Assembly (NCBI RefSeq): GCF_031143425.1
Contig: NC_090444.1
Location: 1,351,234,323 to 1,351,298,322, forward strand
DNA: 64,000 nt
From: Pleurodeles waltl
Lineage: Eukaryota; Chordata; Amphibia; Caudata; Salamandridae
Direction: 5' to 3'
Part shown: piece by piece, positions 22,283-32,720 of the stretch
Layout of the letters: each line of letters starts with the position of its first letter
Numbering within the stretch: position 1 is the first letter of the stretch
Program-made: the position numbers and the translations under genes
Notes under the pieces: model-generated
What the model saw: the letters and a program-made list of their open reading frames with translations, nothing else
What the model was told of the DNA's origin: nothing
Database searches by the model: none

Positions 22283-23099
22283 GGCCCTCATTACAACTCT
22301 GGCGGTCAGTGTTAAAGTGGCGGTAATACCGCCAACAGGCCGGCGTTAAAAAAAATGGGATCATGACCACGGCGGAAACCGGCAACACAGACAGCCACTT
22401 TAACACACCGACCGCCACGGCGGTAGCAACAAACACCGCAGCGGTAACTGCCAACAGCCAGGTGGAAGACAATGTACCGCCCAACCCATTATAACCAGCC
22501 AATCCGCAAGCTTTTCCGGGGCGGTACCAACGCATCAAAAGCACGGCAGAAACAGTCTTTGGAAGAGAAACCACTCACGTATCGACACTCATCGAAGAAC
22601 CAGGACACCATGGAGCCCAAGTTACAGGTCCTGCCCATGATGGTCTACTTCCTCATACGCAAGAAATATCAAAGGCGGGGGCGATGACCACGGTGAGTAC
22701 TGCACCTAGCACACAGGGGAGGGGGAGAAAAAAGAGAGTGACACACAAGCGTAACAACCCTACCCCACCCTCACCCACAACACCATACACACAAACACAT
22801 GCAACAACAGTACATCTACACCCCGTTACCCCCTGGAAGAACTCAAGGACAAAAGGAATTGAGTGAAATAAGTGATATTTTTGAAATATGCAGATATATA
22901 TGTAACAAATAGAAAAACAGTATATACAAATAATTACAATATGTACAGAAGGCCATATTGTCCTTTGCAAATGTCAGTGGCCCACTGGGCCAAAAATCAT
23001 GGCATCAGGTCGAAAACACACAGGCACCTCAGGGGGACGGGGACGGGGAAGGGTAGGGCACCTCAGCCGGAAGATGGAATAACGCCACTGCTCCTCGTG
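22283..23099. repeat. ORF-B-side subterminal region of H3
   Basis: Reverse-complement match to the right ends of H1 and H2: end repeat, GGCGGT/ACCGCC-rich segment, then the GAGAAAAAAGAGAGTGACAC and GGACAAAAGGAATTGAG blocks. Non-coding. Confidence 0.75.
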
Positions 23100-23415
23100 G
23101 GGGCTCCATGTCCACTGTTTGGTTCTGGGGAGTGCAAGGCCACAGTCTCTCTAGTGGGTGGTTTGCCCACTGCTTGGTCCTGGGGAGTGCAAAGCCACAG
23201 TCTCTCAAGTCTCTCAAGTGGGTGGTTTGCCCACTGCTTGGTCCTGGGGAGTGCAAAGCCACAGTCTCTCAAGTCTCTCAAGTGGGTGGGTTGCCCACTG
23301 CTTGGTCCTGGGGAGTGCAAGGCCACAGTCTCTCTAGTGGGTGGTTTGCCCACTGCTTGGTCCTGGGGAGTGCAAAGCCACAGTCTCTCAAGTCTCTCAA
23401 GTGGATGGATTCTCC
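23100..23415. repeat. 55-63-bp minisatellite of H3 (about 5 units)
   Basis: Reverse-complement units contain CCCACTGCTTGGTCCTGGGG and AGTGCAAAGCCACAGTCTCT. Some units have the extra CAAGTCTCT duplication, as in H2. Confidence 0.92.
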
Positions 23416-23745
23416 AGTGGTTCTGGAGGGGGCTGTGTGCCCAGTGTGCTTCATCCTGCCAAGGATAGGGTGAGTGGATGCATTTCTCAACTGGTTCTGG
23501 AGGGGGCCTCGTGCCCAGTGTGCTTCATCCTGCCAAGGATAGGGTGAGTGGATGCATTTTTCCACTGGTTCTGGAGGGGGCCTTGTGCCTAGTCTGCTTC
23601 ATCCTGCCAAGGATATGGTGAGTGGAGGCCTTTCTCCACTGGTTCTGGAGGGGGCTTTGTGCCCAGTCTGCCTCATCCTGTCAAGGATAGGGTGAGTGGA
23701 TGCATTTCTTCACTATTACTGGAGGGGGCCTTGTGCCCAGTGTGC
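23416..23745. repeat. 74-bp minisatellite of H3 (about 4-5 units)
   Basis: CTGGTTCTGGAGGGGGC-type starts recur at about 23417, 23491, 23565, 23639 and, more diverged, 23713. Spacing is 74 bp. The array runs straight into truncated ORF-B sequence. Confidence 0.92.
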
Positions 23746-25372
23746 AGGTGGCGGTGCTTGCGGCACTGCTTGCAGCGGGGATGCTGGTGGTGCTGGCCGT
23801 GGTGTAGGTGCTGGTGCTGCCAGTAGTGGAGGGAGGCACCAGCCCATCTCCTGCAGCCTCGGGCAGCTGCCCACTGGCGATGCTGCTGCTGACAGTAGTG
23901 GTGGCAGCGGCGGGGCAGGTGGTGGTGCAAGGTGGTGGTTCTTGCAGCTGGCAGTGCATGCGGCGGTGCTTGTGCCAGTGCTGGCTGCGGTACAGGTGGC
24001 TCGGCTGTCAGTTCTGATGGTGGGCACCAGGCCCTCACCTGGAGCCTCCAAGGCATGAAGTGCCTTGCCTTGGCTTTTCTGCCCCTTCCTCACCTTGGCA
24101 GATGCAGCTTGGACTTTGGCTCTGGCAGCTGGAGTTTTGGAGGAGGCCTTGCTGGGTGGGTCGTTCTCCTTGGCATTGCTGCATGCTGGCCCCTTCTTCA
24201 CGTTGGCATGTGGTGGAATGGTTTGGTCCTTTACAGGGGTCGGTAGCACACTGCCTGGCCTGACGGGTGCCCTTTTGATCCTCTGGGAGTTGCAGGTACC
24301 AAGGCGGACGCCGACTTGGTGGCTGAGGTGCTGGCCTGGGATCTGGACACCCTGGCCCTAGGGGAAGGACGGACCGAAGGGGTAGAGAACATGTCAATGT
24401 TTGCCAGGAAAAGTTTTTTAGACACACTGGGACGGGAAGGTGGAGAGGGTTTGGGAGTGAAGGAAGAGGGAGTGGTTGTAGGAGGTGTCTGTCTGCTGAG
24501 TTTGGGAGAAGGAGCATGGGCTGGATGCTGTTGTGAGATGAATGGCTGTTGGGTGGGTGGGTGCTTGCGTTTGTGTACTTTGGGAGGAGGGGTCACAGAC
24601 ACACTGGGAGAGGACACAGGGGACGTGTGCATGGTTGTGGGGGTGGTGACTGCTTGTGTGGGGCGTGTTGTGATGGGAGTGCTGGTGATGGAGGTAGTGG
24701 CTTATGATGTAGTGCATGCAGGTGTGAGTGTAGACATTACTGGGAGGGAGGTGGACGATGAGGAGGAGGAAGAGGGGACACAGTGGCGGCAGTGGATGTT
24801 GGTGTGTTTACATGGGTATGATGATTGTATAAGTGCCTGTGAGATGAAGGGTGGTGCTTATGTTTGCCTGAGCCACTTTTGTGTGGTGATTTGGGTGAAT
24901 GCTGGTCTGAAGGTGTGTTTGGGATGGGCTGGGGTTGAGGGGATTGGGTCTGAGTAGACAAAGTTGGAGGGGGAGGCTAGACACAGGGACAAGGGCTGCC
25001 CTGCTAATGCACACAAGGATAGGGTGACAAAACAAAAAGGGGGAGAAGAGACAGAGGATACACTTGGTCAATGCCAGCAACACTACTACCGTTGGAGTAC
25101 ACAACACACAGGGAGCAGCCCTATGCACTAGGCCATGCCCAACCATTTAAAGAGACAGTCACCAGCCCATGGAGTACAATGCCTAACACCAGCATCTGCA
25201 CACCAGAAACCCACAGGACCATGCCCAGTAGTAGATGGCCACTTACACTATTGGGGTAGGAGTGCTCCAGAGACAGCCCAACAAAGGACCTACCCTGCCA
25301 TGATCGCCCTGGCCTAGGGGCACCCACAGCCCACATCTCCCACCCAGGTACATCCTAACGCACGCAAAGTCA
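23746..25372 (-). pseudogene. ORF-B of H3, DNA-binding exons deleted
   Basis: Only the tail of exon 3 (25003-23746) and part of intron 2 (to about 25372) survive. Exon 3 has lost its acidic start and the helical part: the acceptor at 25004 is joined almost directly to the Pro/Ser-rich region. The Lys/His/Ser tract (GSGKHKHHPSSHRH) and the KVRKGQKSQGKAL basic region can be read in separate frames. Exons 1-2 and most of the divergent spacer are missing, so this copy could not supply a Myb-like ORF-B protein. Confidence 0.75.
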
Positions 25373-25581
25373 GTTTTCAGAATCTGCGTACCGCGACGGC
25401 GCACAACGCCAGCGCAATTACCTCATTTCCACTTGTCCCTCCTCACAGGTCAGGCAGCCGCCATTTCAGGGGGCTCAGGGCATGGCACCTAACTGCATCA
25501 CAGCAGACATTGGCACATCAACTGACTCTCGAGTTCACATACTGTTTCTGTAAAGTAAATAAATCAACATTAGTGCAATAG

Positions 25582-26761
25582 ATGTGGGAATATGACCGTC
25601 TGCTCACCGTTCTCTTCCATAGGCTTCAACCGCTGAGGCAGAATATGAGATGGTGGCATCCTCCGGTGTACAGACCCCTTGTGGACCTTGTGATTATGGA
25701 GGACAGACACATTATCCTAACATACAGACTTGATCGTTCCACAATCCAAGAACTGTGTGCCCAATTGGAGCCAGACCTGATGTCAGCTATCCTCCAGCCC
25801 ACAGGAATCCCCCGTCTAGTGTAGGTCCGGTCAGTGCTCCATTGCCTGGCAAGTGGTTCCTTCTAAACAACAGTGGCCATTGCATCAGGGATGTCTCAGC
25901 CAATGTTTTCTAACGTGTTGACCAAAGTGTTGTCTGCCCTGCTGAAACACATGCGCAGCTACATCGTGTTCCCCGAGGTGGAGGATTTGGCCACAGTGAA
26001 GGCCGACTTTTATGCCCTGGGACATATCCCCAACATCATTGGTGCCATTGATGGTAGACATGTGCCATTTGTCCCCCCCCACTAGGGAAATGAACAGGTT
26101 TAGAGGAATAGAAAAAGCTATCACTCGATGAATGTGCAGATGGTGTGTTTGGCGGACCAGTACATCTTCCATGTGAATGCCAAATATCCTGACTCTGTGC
26201 ATGATGACTTTATCTTGAGGAATAGCAGCATCCCATATGTGATGGGCCAACTCCAGAAGCACTGGGTGTGGCTAATGGGTGAGCCAAAGGTCCCCACCCA
26301 GTATATGTTGGTGTCTGGGTACGGGATTACCCCTAAGGGTTAGTGTGTGTCTAACAGTTGTCCCTCAATATTTGCAGGTGACTCTGGTTACCCCCAACCT
26401 CTCATGGCTACTGACCCCAATGAGGAATGCCAGGACAAGGGCAGATGAACGTTACAATGAGGCACATGGGCGTACAAGGAGGATCATTGAAAGGACCTTC
26501 GGACTCCTGAAGGCCAGGTTCCGCTGCCTCCATCTGACTGGTGGCTCCCTGTACTACTCACCCAAGAAGGTGTGCCAGATCATCATTGCATGTTGCATGT
26601 TGCACAACCTGGCCTTGAGACGCCAGGAGCCTTTTCTGCAGGAGGATGTGCCTGGACATGGTCTTGTGGCAGCGGTGGAGCCTGTGGACAGTGAGGAAGA
26701 GGAGGCAGAGGAAGAAGATGTGGACAATAAAACAAATATAATACAGCAGTACTTCCAGTAA
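25582..26761 (+). pseudogene. HARBI1-like nuclease of H3, both exons present
   Basis: Exon 1 25582-26278 starts MWEYDRLL; donor GT at 26279; the ~99-bp intron ends TTTGCAG at 26377; exon 2 26378-26761. The splice joins W-L-M-G to D-S-G-Y-P, matching the HARBI1 family's W-L-L-G-D-S. Catalytic Asp motifs (GAIDGRHV; SVHDDFIL) and Glu (RRIIERTFGLL) are present, as is ACCMLHNLALR. The Thr after GAIDG is Arg here. Inactivating changes: stops near 25822 and 25864, frame changes near 26080-26110, and one extra C in exon 2 (tacccccaacc where H1 and H4 have one C fewer). The acidic C-tail EEEEAEEEDVDN is intact. Confidence 0.85.
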
Positions 26762-27199
26762 CACACGGGTTAGACACTGTAACTTCCCTTTACATTTCAG
26801 TTATCTGTTGGACATTGTACAAGGCAGCCTCTTTCCCTATGTCTATGGCCACTGACTGTTCCCTTTGGAATCTCTATTTTCAGATCTCCCCATTCTGGCT
26901 CCTGTTATATGTACTGCTGCCCACCAAAGGTCATCCTGAAGTATATTTTACTGTACATCTGTGTTGCAATGGTTTGATAATGTTGTACTAATACATTTAT
27001 GAATTTTATGAATCATTAGACTGACTCCAGATTGGTAGTTGTTTCAAGGGTGTTTATTGAGGTGCTTATAAGTATAGGGGTATGTGCAAGGGGCTGGGGT
27101 GATGGTGGAGGAAAGTCCAGGGCAGAGTCCAGTCTCTTGGTATTACATGTGCACTGTCCAAGGGGACATTTGGAGGGGAGCAATGGCAGTTTAAGGTGG

Positions 27200-28703
27200 A
27201 CAGGATAACAGAGTGGGACAGAAGGGTGACTATCAGGAGAGTCCTATTTCCTGGCAGAGGTCTGGGCAAAGTTCTCTGGCTTCTGTCTGGATCGCAGGGA
27301 CCATTTGCAGGGTGGTTCTTCTTCTGCAGTGGGTGGGGTGCGGGTGGCCTGCCACTGCCTCCCTCATGGTCTTGCCCATGTCAGCCAGCACCCCTGCAAT
27401 GGTGACCAGGGTGGTGTATATTTTTGTTGGGTCATCCCTGGTCCCAAGGTACTTTCCCTCCATCAGCCACTGGGTCTCCTGCAACTTGGCCAGTATCTAG
27501 CCCATTGTCTCCTGGGAATGGTGCTATGCTCCCTGGATGTTGGAGAGTGCCTCGTGGAGAGTGGGTTCCCTGGGCCTGTCCTCCCCCTGTCGCACAGCAG
27601 TCCTCCCAGCTTCCCTGCTGTCCTGTGCCTCTGTCCCCTGAATCGTGTGCCTACTGCCACTGACCCCAGGTCGCTGATCGTCCTGGATTTGTGGGATTGC
27701 CTGGGGTCCCGGTAGTGGTGGACACACTACTGATTGACGTGTCCTGGGGACAGTGCATTGGCCCGCTGGGTGGGTGCTGTGCTGGTGTTTCCTGAGGGGG
27801 GAGGCTCTGTGGTGGGTTGGGACTGTGGCTGGGTACCCGACTGTCCAGAGGTCCCTGATGGGCCAGGTTGGTCATCCTGATCCAGGCGTGCAGAGCTGCT
27901 GTCATCACTGTGGGCCTCTTTAGGGGGGGAACTGGATGTAGCTGGCACCTCCTCTTTGGTGACGTTGAGTATGGGTCCTGTTGGGATGCAAATGCATTGT
28001 TAATGTATCTGCGTGGGCCATATTGTGCATGGGTGTGTTTCTCTGTATGATTGTGATTTCCCTGTCAGCTTGGCCTTGTGTGAGTGGTGATTTTATGGGC
28101 TGGGTGAGTCTCTCTACTGGGCATGCTGTGGTGATGGGTGTCCATGCAGGTCTGTGTTGGGGGTCCATGCTTTGGTGTTGCATGCAGGGCTTGGTATTGG
28201 GATGGGTGGGTTGTGATTGTAGGGTATATGTGAGGTGGTGGAGTGATGGGGTGAGGGTAGGCGTAGGAGTTTTTGATGGCATGCAGGTAGGGTGGGGGGG
28301 ATAAAGAGGTTACGATTTGACTTACCCGAGTCCAGTCCTTCTGCTACTCCTGCGAAGCCCTCAGGATGCATGATCGCCAAGACTTGCTCCTCCCATGTTG
28401 TTAGTTGTGGGGGAGGAGGTGGGGGCCCACTGCCAGTCCTCTGTACTGCTATCTGGTGCCTTGCAACCACGAAACTCACCTTCCCCCATAGGTCGTTCCA
28501 CCTCTTCCTCATGTCGTCCCTGGTTCTTGGGTGCTGTCCGATGGTGCTGACCCTGTCCACGATCCTCCGGATAGCTCCATCTTCCTTGCAATGGACGTCT
28601 GCTGCACCTGTGCTCCGAATAGCTGTGGCTCTTCCCGGACGATTTCCTCCACCATGACCCTTAGCTCCTCCTCAGAAAACCTGGGGTGTCTTTGGGGTGC
28701 CAT
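27200..28703 (-). pseudogene. ORF-A of H3: Myb/SANT-like protein, full length but frameshifted
   Basis: Start at 28703 (MAPQRHPRFSEEEL). The Myb/SANT-like domain runs to DMRKRWNDLWGK with one frame change after KMEL. Exon 1 ends at about 28326 at a consensus donor (GTAAGTC). A second exon starts after CAACAG near 27979 (VPATSSSPPKEAHSDDSSS, Ser/Pro/Gln-rich) and leads to a C-terminal region with a probable helical bundle (LQETQWLMEGKYLG; TTLVTIAGVLADMG) ending about 27233. That C-terminal region is missing from H2. About 300 residues or more if intact. Expected role: DNA-binding cofactor of the nuclease. Confidence 0.7.
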
Positions 28704-29300
28704 GGATGTGGTGTGAGTGATATGTGTGAGGATGTGTGGGGTGATATGTGGGGTGATGTGTTGTGGTGTATGCTGTGATGTGCGTGAATGGTGTATGGGT
28801 GATGGTGTTCTGTGCCTCTGATTGAGTGGGTGCTCCTGGCTTGTCTCTCTCTGCTTGCTATTTTTTTTTTCGCTGTAAGGGGTTGTGGGCAATGTGGGTG
28901 TGTGTTTTATATTGGATTGGGTGTGTGGGTGTGGTGTATGTATGTATGTCAGGTGTGTGTAGTTTGAATTGTCTAATATGGTGTAGTTTTGTTAGTGTGT
29001 GTGTATTTTGAGTGCGGCTGTGTGTACTGGTAATGATTTACCGCAATTGAAAGACCACCCCGGGGATTGGTGGGTCATGATACTGTGGGCATATTCCTGT
29101 TGGCGTTACGGTGTGGGTTTTGCTATCCCCAGTTTATCACTGACCTTTGGGCTGGCAGACTTGTGTGGGTGTCTGTATAATGGCGGAATTCTCAGTGTGA
29201 GTCATAATACTTGTGGCGGAATACTGCCGTGGTCACGGTATGTTGGCGTCTGTCAGAACGGCAGTAGGTGGCATTTACTGCCAGGGTTGTAATGAGGGCC
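28704..29300 (-). promoter_or_regulatory. GT-rich leader of ORF-A and right end of H3
   Basis: Equivalent to 11790-12376 of H2, reversed. It is GT-rich on the plus strand (CA-rich on the coding strand) with many TGTGGTGTGT words, then inverted GGCGGT-type words and the end repeat at 29280-29300. Probable ORF-A promoter/leader by position only. Confidence 0.35.
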
Positions 29301-29639
29301 ATAATCTTCCAACCACTTTGGCGGTTTCCTTATTGTCTTGTTACAGCTCCAATCGCCCTCACACACACACACATGTGAACCGATTCAGACAGGTTCCAAA
29401 CTCTTTTCTTCAACATCATCGCCAACAGCAACATTTACAGAATCAGATATTTCAATTTCCACAACATCAGTTGAAACACTGGATGATTAACCAACTAACA
29501 CCCCATCTCTATTCCTAGATATTTTGGAAAAATATTGAACATTATCCTCACTTGTCAACTCTGCATCCGATTGTGCAGTTCCATAGAGTTAGCCTCAAAA
29601 TCTGGCACATCTTGTAAGGGATTCTGGATACTAGTCATT
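29301..29639. other. Unclassified flank right of H3
   Basis: AT-rich; a short (AC)n run at about 29360-29373. No coding or structural signal. It may belong to the same retroelement relic as 29640-29815. Confidence 0.3.
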
Positions 29640-29815
29640 CCTTCTTCTGGTTCTTAAAACTGACTCTCACCTTTTACAGTGTATCCTGAATTCTTGACAC
29701 AAACTCAATCTCCCACTTCGACTTCTACAACTTTGGTACCTTTCTTAGAGTCATAATACAATTTACTTTTCTTTTGGCTGTCAAGTATCCTATCACAGGC
29801 AGCTTATATAGACCA
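29640..29815 (-). pseudogene. Ty3/gypsy-type integrase C-terminal fragment
   Basis: The minus-strand frame reads DRILDSQKKSKLYYDSKKGT, then EVEVGD-stop-VCVKN and YTVKGESQF. This is the pattern of the integrase tail in vertebrate gypsy pol proteins (K.YYD...V..GD.VRVKNP.Y..KG). Two stops are present. It is an isolated relic, unrelated in sequence to the gypsy element at 42766. Family-level placement is inference from the motif spacing. Confidence 0.5.
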
Positions 29816-29919
29816 TTGCTCAATTCCTGTGTGAAATAACCAATCTGTGCTGTTATTTTAATATTTGGATGTATTTTTGTAACTTTTAATAGTTATTTAT
29901 TTTATTTTGTTTAGACTTA

Positions 29920-30109
29920 GGGGGTTATTCTAACTTTGGAGGAGGTGTTAATTCGTCCCAAAAGTGACGGAAAAGTGACAGATTTACCACCAGCCGTATT
30001 ACGAGTCCATTATATCCTCTGGAACTCGTAATACGGCTGGTGGTATATCCGTCACTTTACCGTCACTTTTGGGACGGATTAACACTCCTCCAAAGTTAGA
30101 ATAACCCTC
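29920..30109. mobile_element. 190-bp full-length foldback MITE, copy 2 (reversed)
   Basis: GGGGGTTATTCTAACTTTGG at the left, reverse complement ending ...GAATAACCCTC at the right, 3-bp direct repeat TTA on both sides (29917-29919, 30110-30112). It is in the opposite orientation to copies 1 and 3, judged by the asymmetric centre and by GGAGGAG versus GGAGGAGG in the arms. It differs from them at only a handful of sites. Confidence 0.92.
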
Positions 30110-30267
30110 TTAATATTTTCTTTTTATCATTATTTATAAATAGATTTAAACTAACCTTGTTGTCATCTTTTTCCTCTTCATTTAATTTATGTGTGTACAT
30201 CTATACATTATATATTATCGAAATATACATGTGTATATGTGCCTTGAGTGGACCCCTTTGAGACTAT

Positions 30268-30896
30268 AGGCCTGATTCTGATGTTGGCGGGCGGCGGGAG
30301 CCGCCCGCCAAGCGGGAACCGCCACAAGACCGTACCGCGGTCGAAAGACCGCAGCGGTCATTCTGGGTTTCCCACTGGGCTGGCGGGCGACCGCCAAAAG
30401 GCCGCCCGCCAGCCCAGTGGGAAACAGCCTTCCCACGAGGACGCCGGCTCCGAATGGAGCCGGCGGAGTGGGAAGGTGCGACGGGTGCAGTGGCACCCGT
30501 CGCGTATTTCAGTGTCTGCATAGCAGACACTGAAATACATAGTGGGGCCCTCTTACGGGGGCCCCTGCAGTGCCCATGCCATTGGCATGGGTACTGCAGG
30601 GGCCCCCAGGGGCCCCGCGGCACCCCCTACCGCCATCCTGTTCCTGGCGGGAGACCCGCCAGGAACAGGATGGCAGTAGGGGGTGTCAGAATCCCCATGG
30701 CGGCGGAGCGCGCTCCGCCGCCATGGAGGATTCTCAAGGGCAGCGGAAAGTCGGCGGTACACCGCCGACTTTCCGTTTCTGGCCGCGGCTGAACCGCCGC
30801 GGTCAGAATGCCCAGCGGTGCACCGCCAGCCTGTTGGCGGTGCTACCGCGGTCATTCGCCCTGGCGGTTTTTACCGCCAGGGTTAGAATGACCACC
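30268..30896. mobile_element. Palindrome-chain MITE, copy 1 (629 bp)
   Basis: The direct repeat TAT flanks it (30265-30267 and 30897-30899). The interior is about a dozen successive palindromes with only short spacers, among them 30285-30310, 30368-30424, 30480-30501, 30509-30538, 30558-30607, 30622-30686, 30689-30738 and 30743-30775. The right end in reverse complement reads GGTGGTCATTCTAACCCTGG, close to the Harbinger end repeat. GC-rich, with open frames on both strands that only reflect the palindromes. Non-coding. Confidence 0.9.
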
Positions 30897-30930
<34 letters not shown>

Positions 30931-30935
30931 GTTTA
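30897..30935. repeat. (TA)n microsatellite next to the palindrome-chain element
   Basis: TATATATA run with one TT interruption. The element at 30268 inserted at its edge, using TAT as target. Confidence 0.9.
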
Positions 30936-31018
30936 CATTTTACAGGAAAAGCCCAAAGGTTATAGAGAAGTTATAGTTAGGAAAACATAGCTTATTTTTG
31001 TTATAAACTTGAATACCA

Positions 31019-31543
31019 TATAGTGGAGTAGCATACAAAGGAGTGGCGTCCAATGGAAAAGTGTAGAATGCAGTGTTATGGAGTGGTTTGGAGTACATTA
31101 GAGTGGCATACAGTGGAGTGCCATACAGTGGAATAATGTAGAATGCTGTTGCATACAGTGGAGTGGGGTACAGTGGAATAGGGTATAGTAGAGTAGTGTA
31201 CAGTGGAGTCAGGCACAATGTAGTGACATAGACTGAATATCATCCAGTGCAGTGTGTACAGTGGATTTGTTCACAGGGGAGTCACAAATACTACAGTGGC
31301 ATACAGTGGAGTTGGGTGGAGTGGAATAGTATGTAGTGGAGTGTTGCAGATTGGAGTGTCGTCCAAGGGAATGGCATAGAACGGAATGGCATAGAGTTGC
31401 GTGGCATACAGTAGAGTGGTGTACAGAGAAGTAGCTTGCATAGGAGTGCCATACAGTGAAATATCGTAAAGTTGAGTGTTGTAGAGTGGAGTCACATATA
31501 GAGGGATAGTGTACAGAGGAGTGGCGAACAATGGAGTAGAGTG
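31019..31543. repeat. Degenerate GTGGAGTGGCATACA-type tandem repeat, left part
   Basis: Short 14-20-bp words of the type GTGGAGTGGCATACAGTGGA are repeated with heavy divergence. The array resumes at 32536 after the solo LTR. On the minus strand it gives long Tyr/Thr/Leu/Pro-rich open frames that are not genes. Confidence 0.75.
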
Positions 31544-31547
31544 CATT

Positions 31548-32531
31548 TGTTGTGTAGCCATTTTAGTTATAGCTCCATGCACGTTAGTTTAATACACTAG
31601 GCCTCTGTGCACCTTGACCTAGATATATTTTATTCAGCTTCACATTGTTATTTTTACAATAACCAGTTTTACGGTCTTGTTTTTATTTCTTCTATCTAAC
31701 TGTTTTGCTTAGCCCAGCACTGTGTTCTCAAACAACACATTCTTGATCACTTTGTGCTTCAGTCAAGGCTGCACTTTGGTACATTGCCGGTGAACGTGGT
31801 AGAACTTTAGTCTCCAACATTCGTAGAAAATACACATCCTTAGGTAGAGACATTTCCCTAGAACATTAGCTGTGTTATTATAAAAACACTTCCTAGTCCC
31901 ATTACACGTTACGAGGGAGATTCCAGCCACGGAACCACAATTGTATGCTGAATGCTTCACTGCAGATGCTAACGCAGACTACAGGCCTTTGCTCAGATAT
32001 GAGGGTTGATGTCCTCCCAGGGAAACCTGAAAGGCAGGATTAGAGCTTAACATGCCATGCTCAAATTATGATTCAGATAGAAAATAGTCCATCGACTTTA
32101 GTGGCAATATGATAGCATTATTCTTATGCTTCACTCTTATCGTCGCCATTTTAATCTTGTTATATTGTGTCGTTCTGGTTATTGCAGCTCACGCTTTGCT
32201 ATCTAAAATCCAGTTGTTTTATTAAACCAGTCTTTAAAACTTATACTGCTTTCATTGTCATTTATATATGAGACCGAATTGTGAATGAGAGAACCGGATG
32301 CGACCTGAGTGACCACGACTTCCTAGTGAAGTATGATATGTCATGCGCTCGGCCGCCCAATCATCTCTACCTTTCGGGAGAGATGAGGCACTGCTAGTTA
32401 GCCGGAGCAAAACCCGGATTTGGAGCGACAGGTGTCAAAAACCGTAGGTCAGACTTAGTCGCGCACACTGTGGACGATCCTGCTGCTCAAAATCCAGTAG
32501 TCTCATTAGAATAATGAGAGCCTACGTGACA
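31548..32531. mobile_element. Solo LTR (984 bp) with 4-bp target duplication
   Basis: Starts TGTTGTGTAG and ends CTACGTGACA (imperfect inverted ends), flanked by CATT on both sides (31544-31547 and 32532-32535). It interrupts the tandem repeat, which continues on both sides. An ATTAAA signal lies near 32221 and the 3' part from about 32280 is GC-richer, fitting a U3-R-U5 layout in plus orientation. No internal region or second LTR is seen, so this is best explained as a solo LTR left by recombination. Family unknown. Confidence 0.75.
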
Positions 32532-32535
32532 CATT

Positions 32536-32720
32536 GGAGTGCCATACAGTGAAAGAGCAGAGTGGAGTGTTGTAGTGTGGGGTGGCATATAGTGGAATAT
32601 GGTACAGTGGAGTGGCTTAGAGTGGAATAGTGCATACCGGAGTCACGTACAGTGGCGTACAGAGGAATAGCATAAAGTTGAGTAGTGTATAGTGTAGTTC
32701 CGTACATTATGGTATAGATA
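32536..32720. repeat. Degenerate GTGGAGTGGCATACA-type tandem repeat, right part
   Basis: Continuation of 31019-31543 beyond the solo LTR, with the same word pattern (GGAGTGCCATACAGTG, GTACAGTGGAGTGGC). Confidence 0.75.

Larger units (their letters stand above)
22283..29300 (-). mobile_element. Harbinger copy H3, both ends present (7.0 kb)
   Basis: Left end GGCCCTCATTACAACTCTGG at 22283 and right end ...GGGTTGTAATGAGGGCC at 29300. Flanking triplets are ATT and ATA. Orientation is reversed relative to H2: 55-63-bp array, 74-bp array, ORF-B (minus), nuclease (plus), ORF-A (minus). The ORF-B DNA-binding exons are deleted, but this is the only copy with nuclease exons 1 and 2 uninterrupted, and it keeps the whole ORF-A length. 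Confidence 0.9.

Noticed and set aside
25582..26761. Host HARBI1 gene or a domesticated Harbinger gene
   Set aside because: Each nuclease copy lies inside an element with end repeats and has stops or frame changes; four copies in 64 kb fit a transposon, not a single-copy host gene.
30264..30965. Overlapping open frames of 60-131 codons on both strands
   Set aside because: They come from GC-rich palindromes with few stop codons on either strand; the same pattern appears in each palindrome-chain copy. No protein motif is seen.
31271..31582. 103-codon minus-strand frame rich in Thr, Pro, Leu and Tyr
   Set aside because: Produced by the GTGGAGTGGCATACA-type tandem repeat and partly by the solo LTR.
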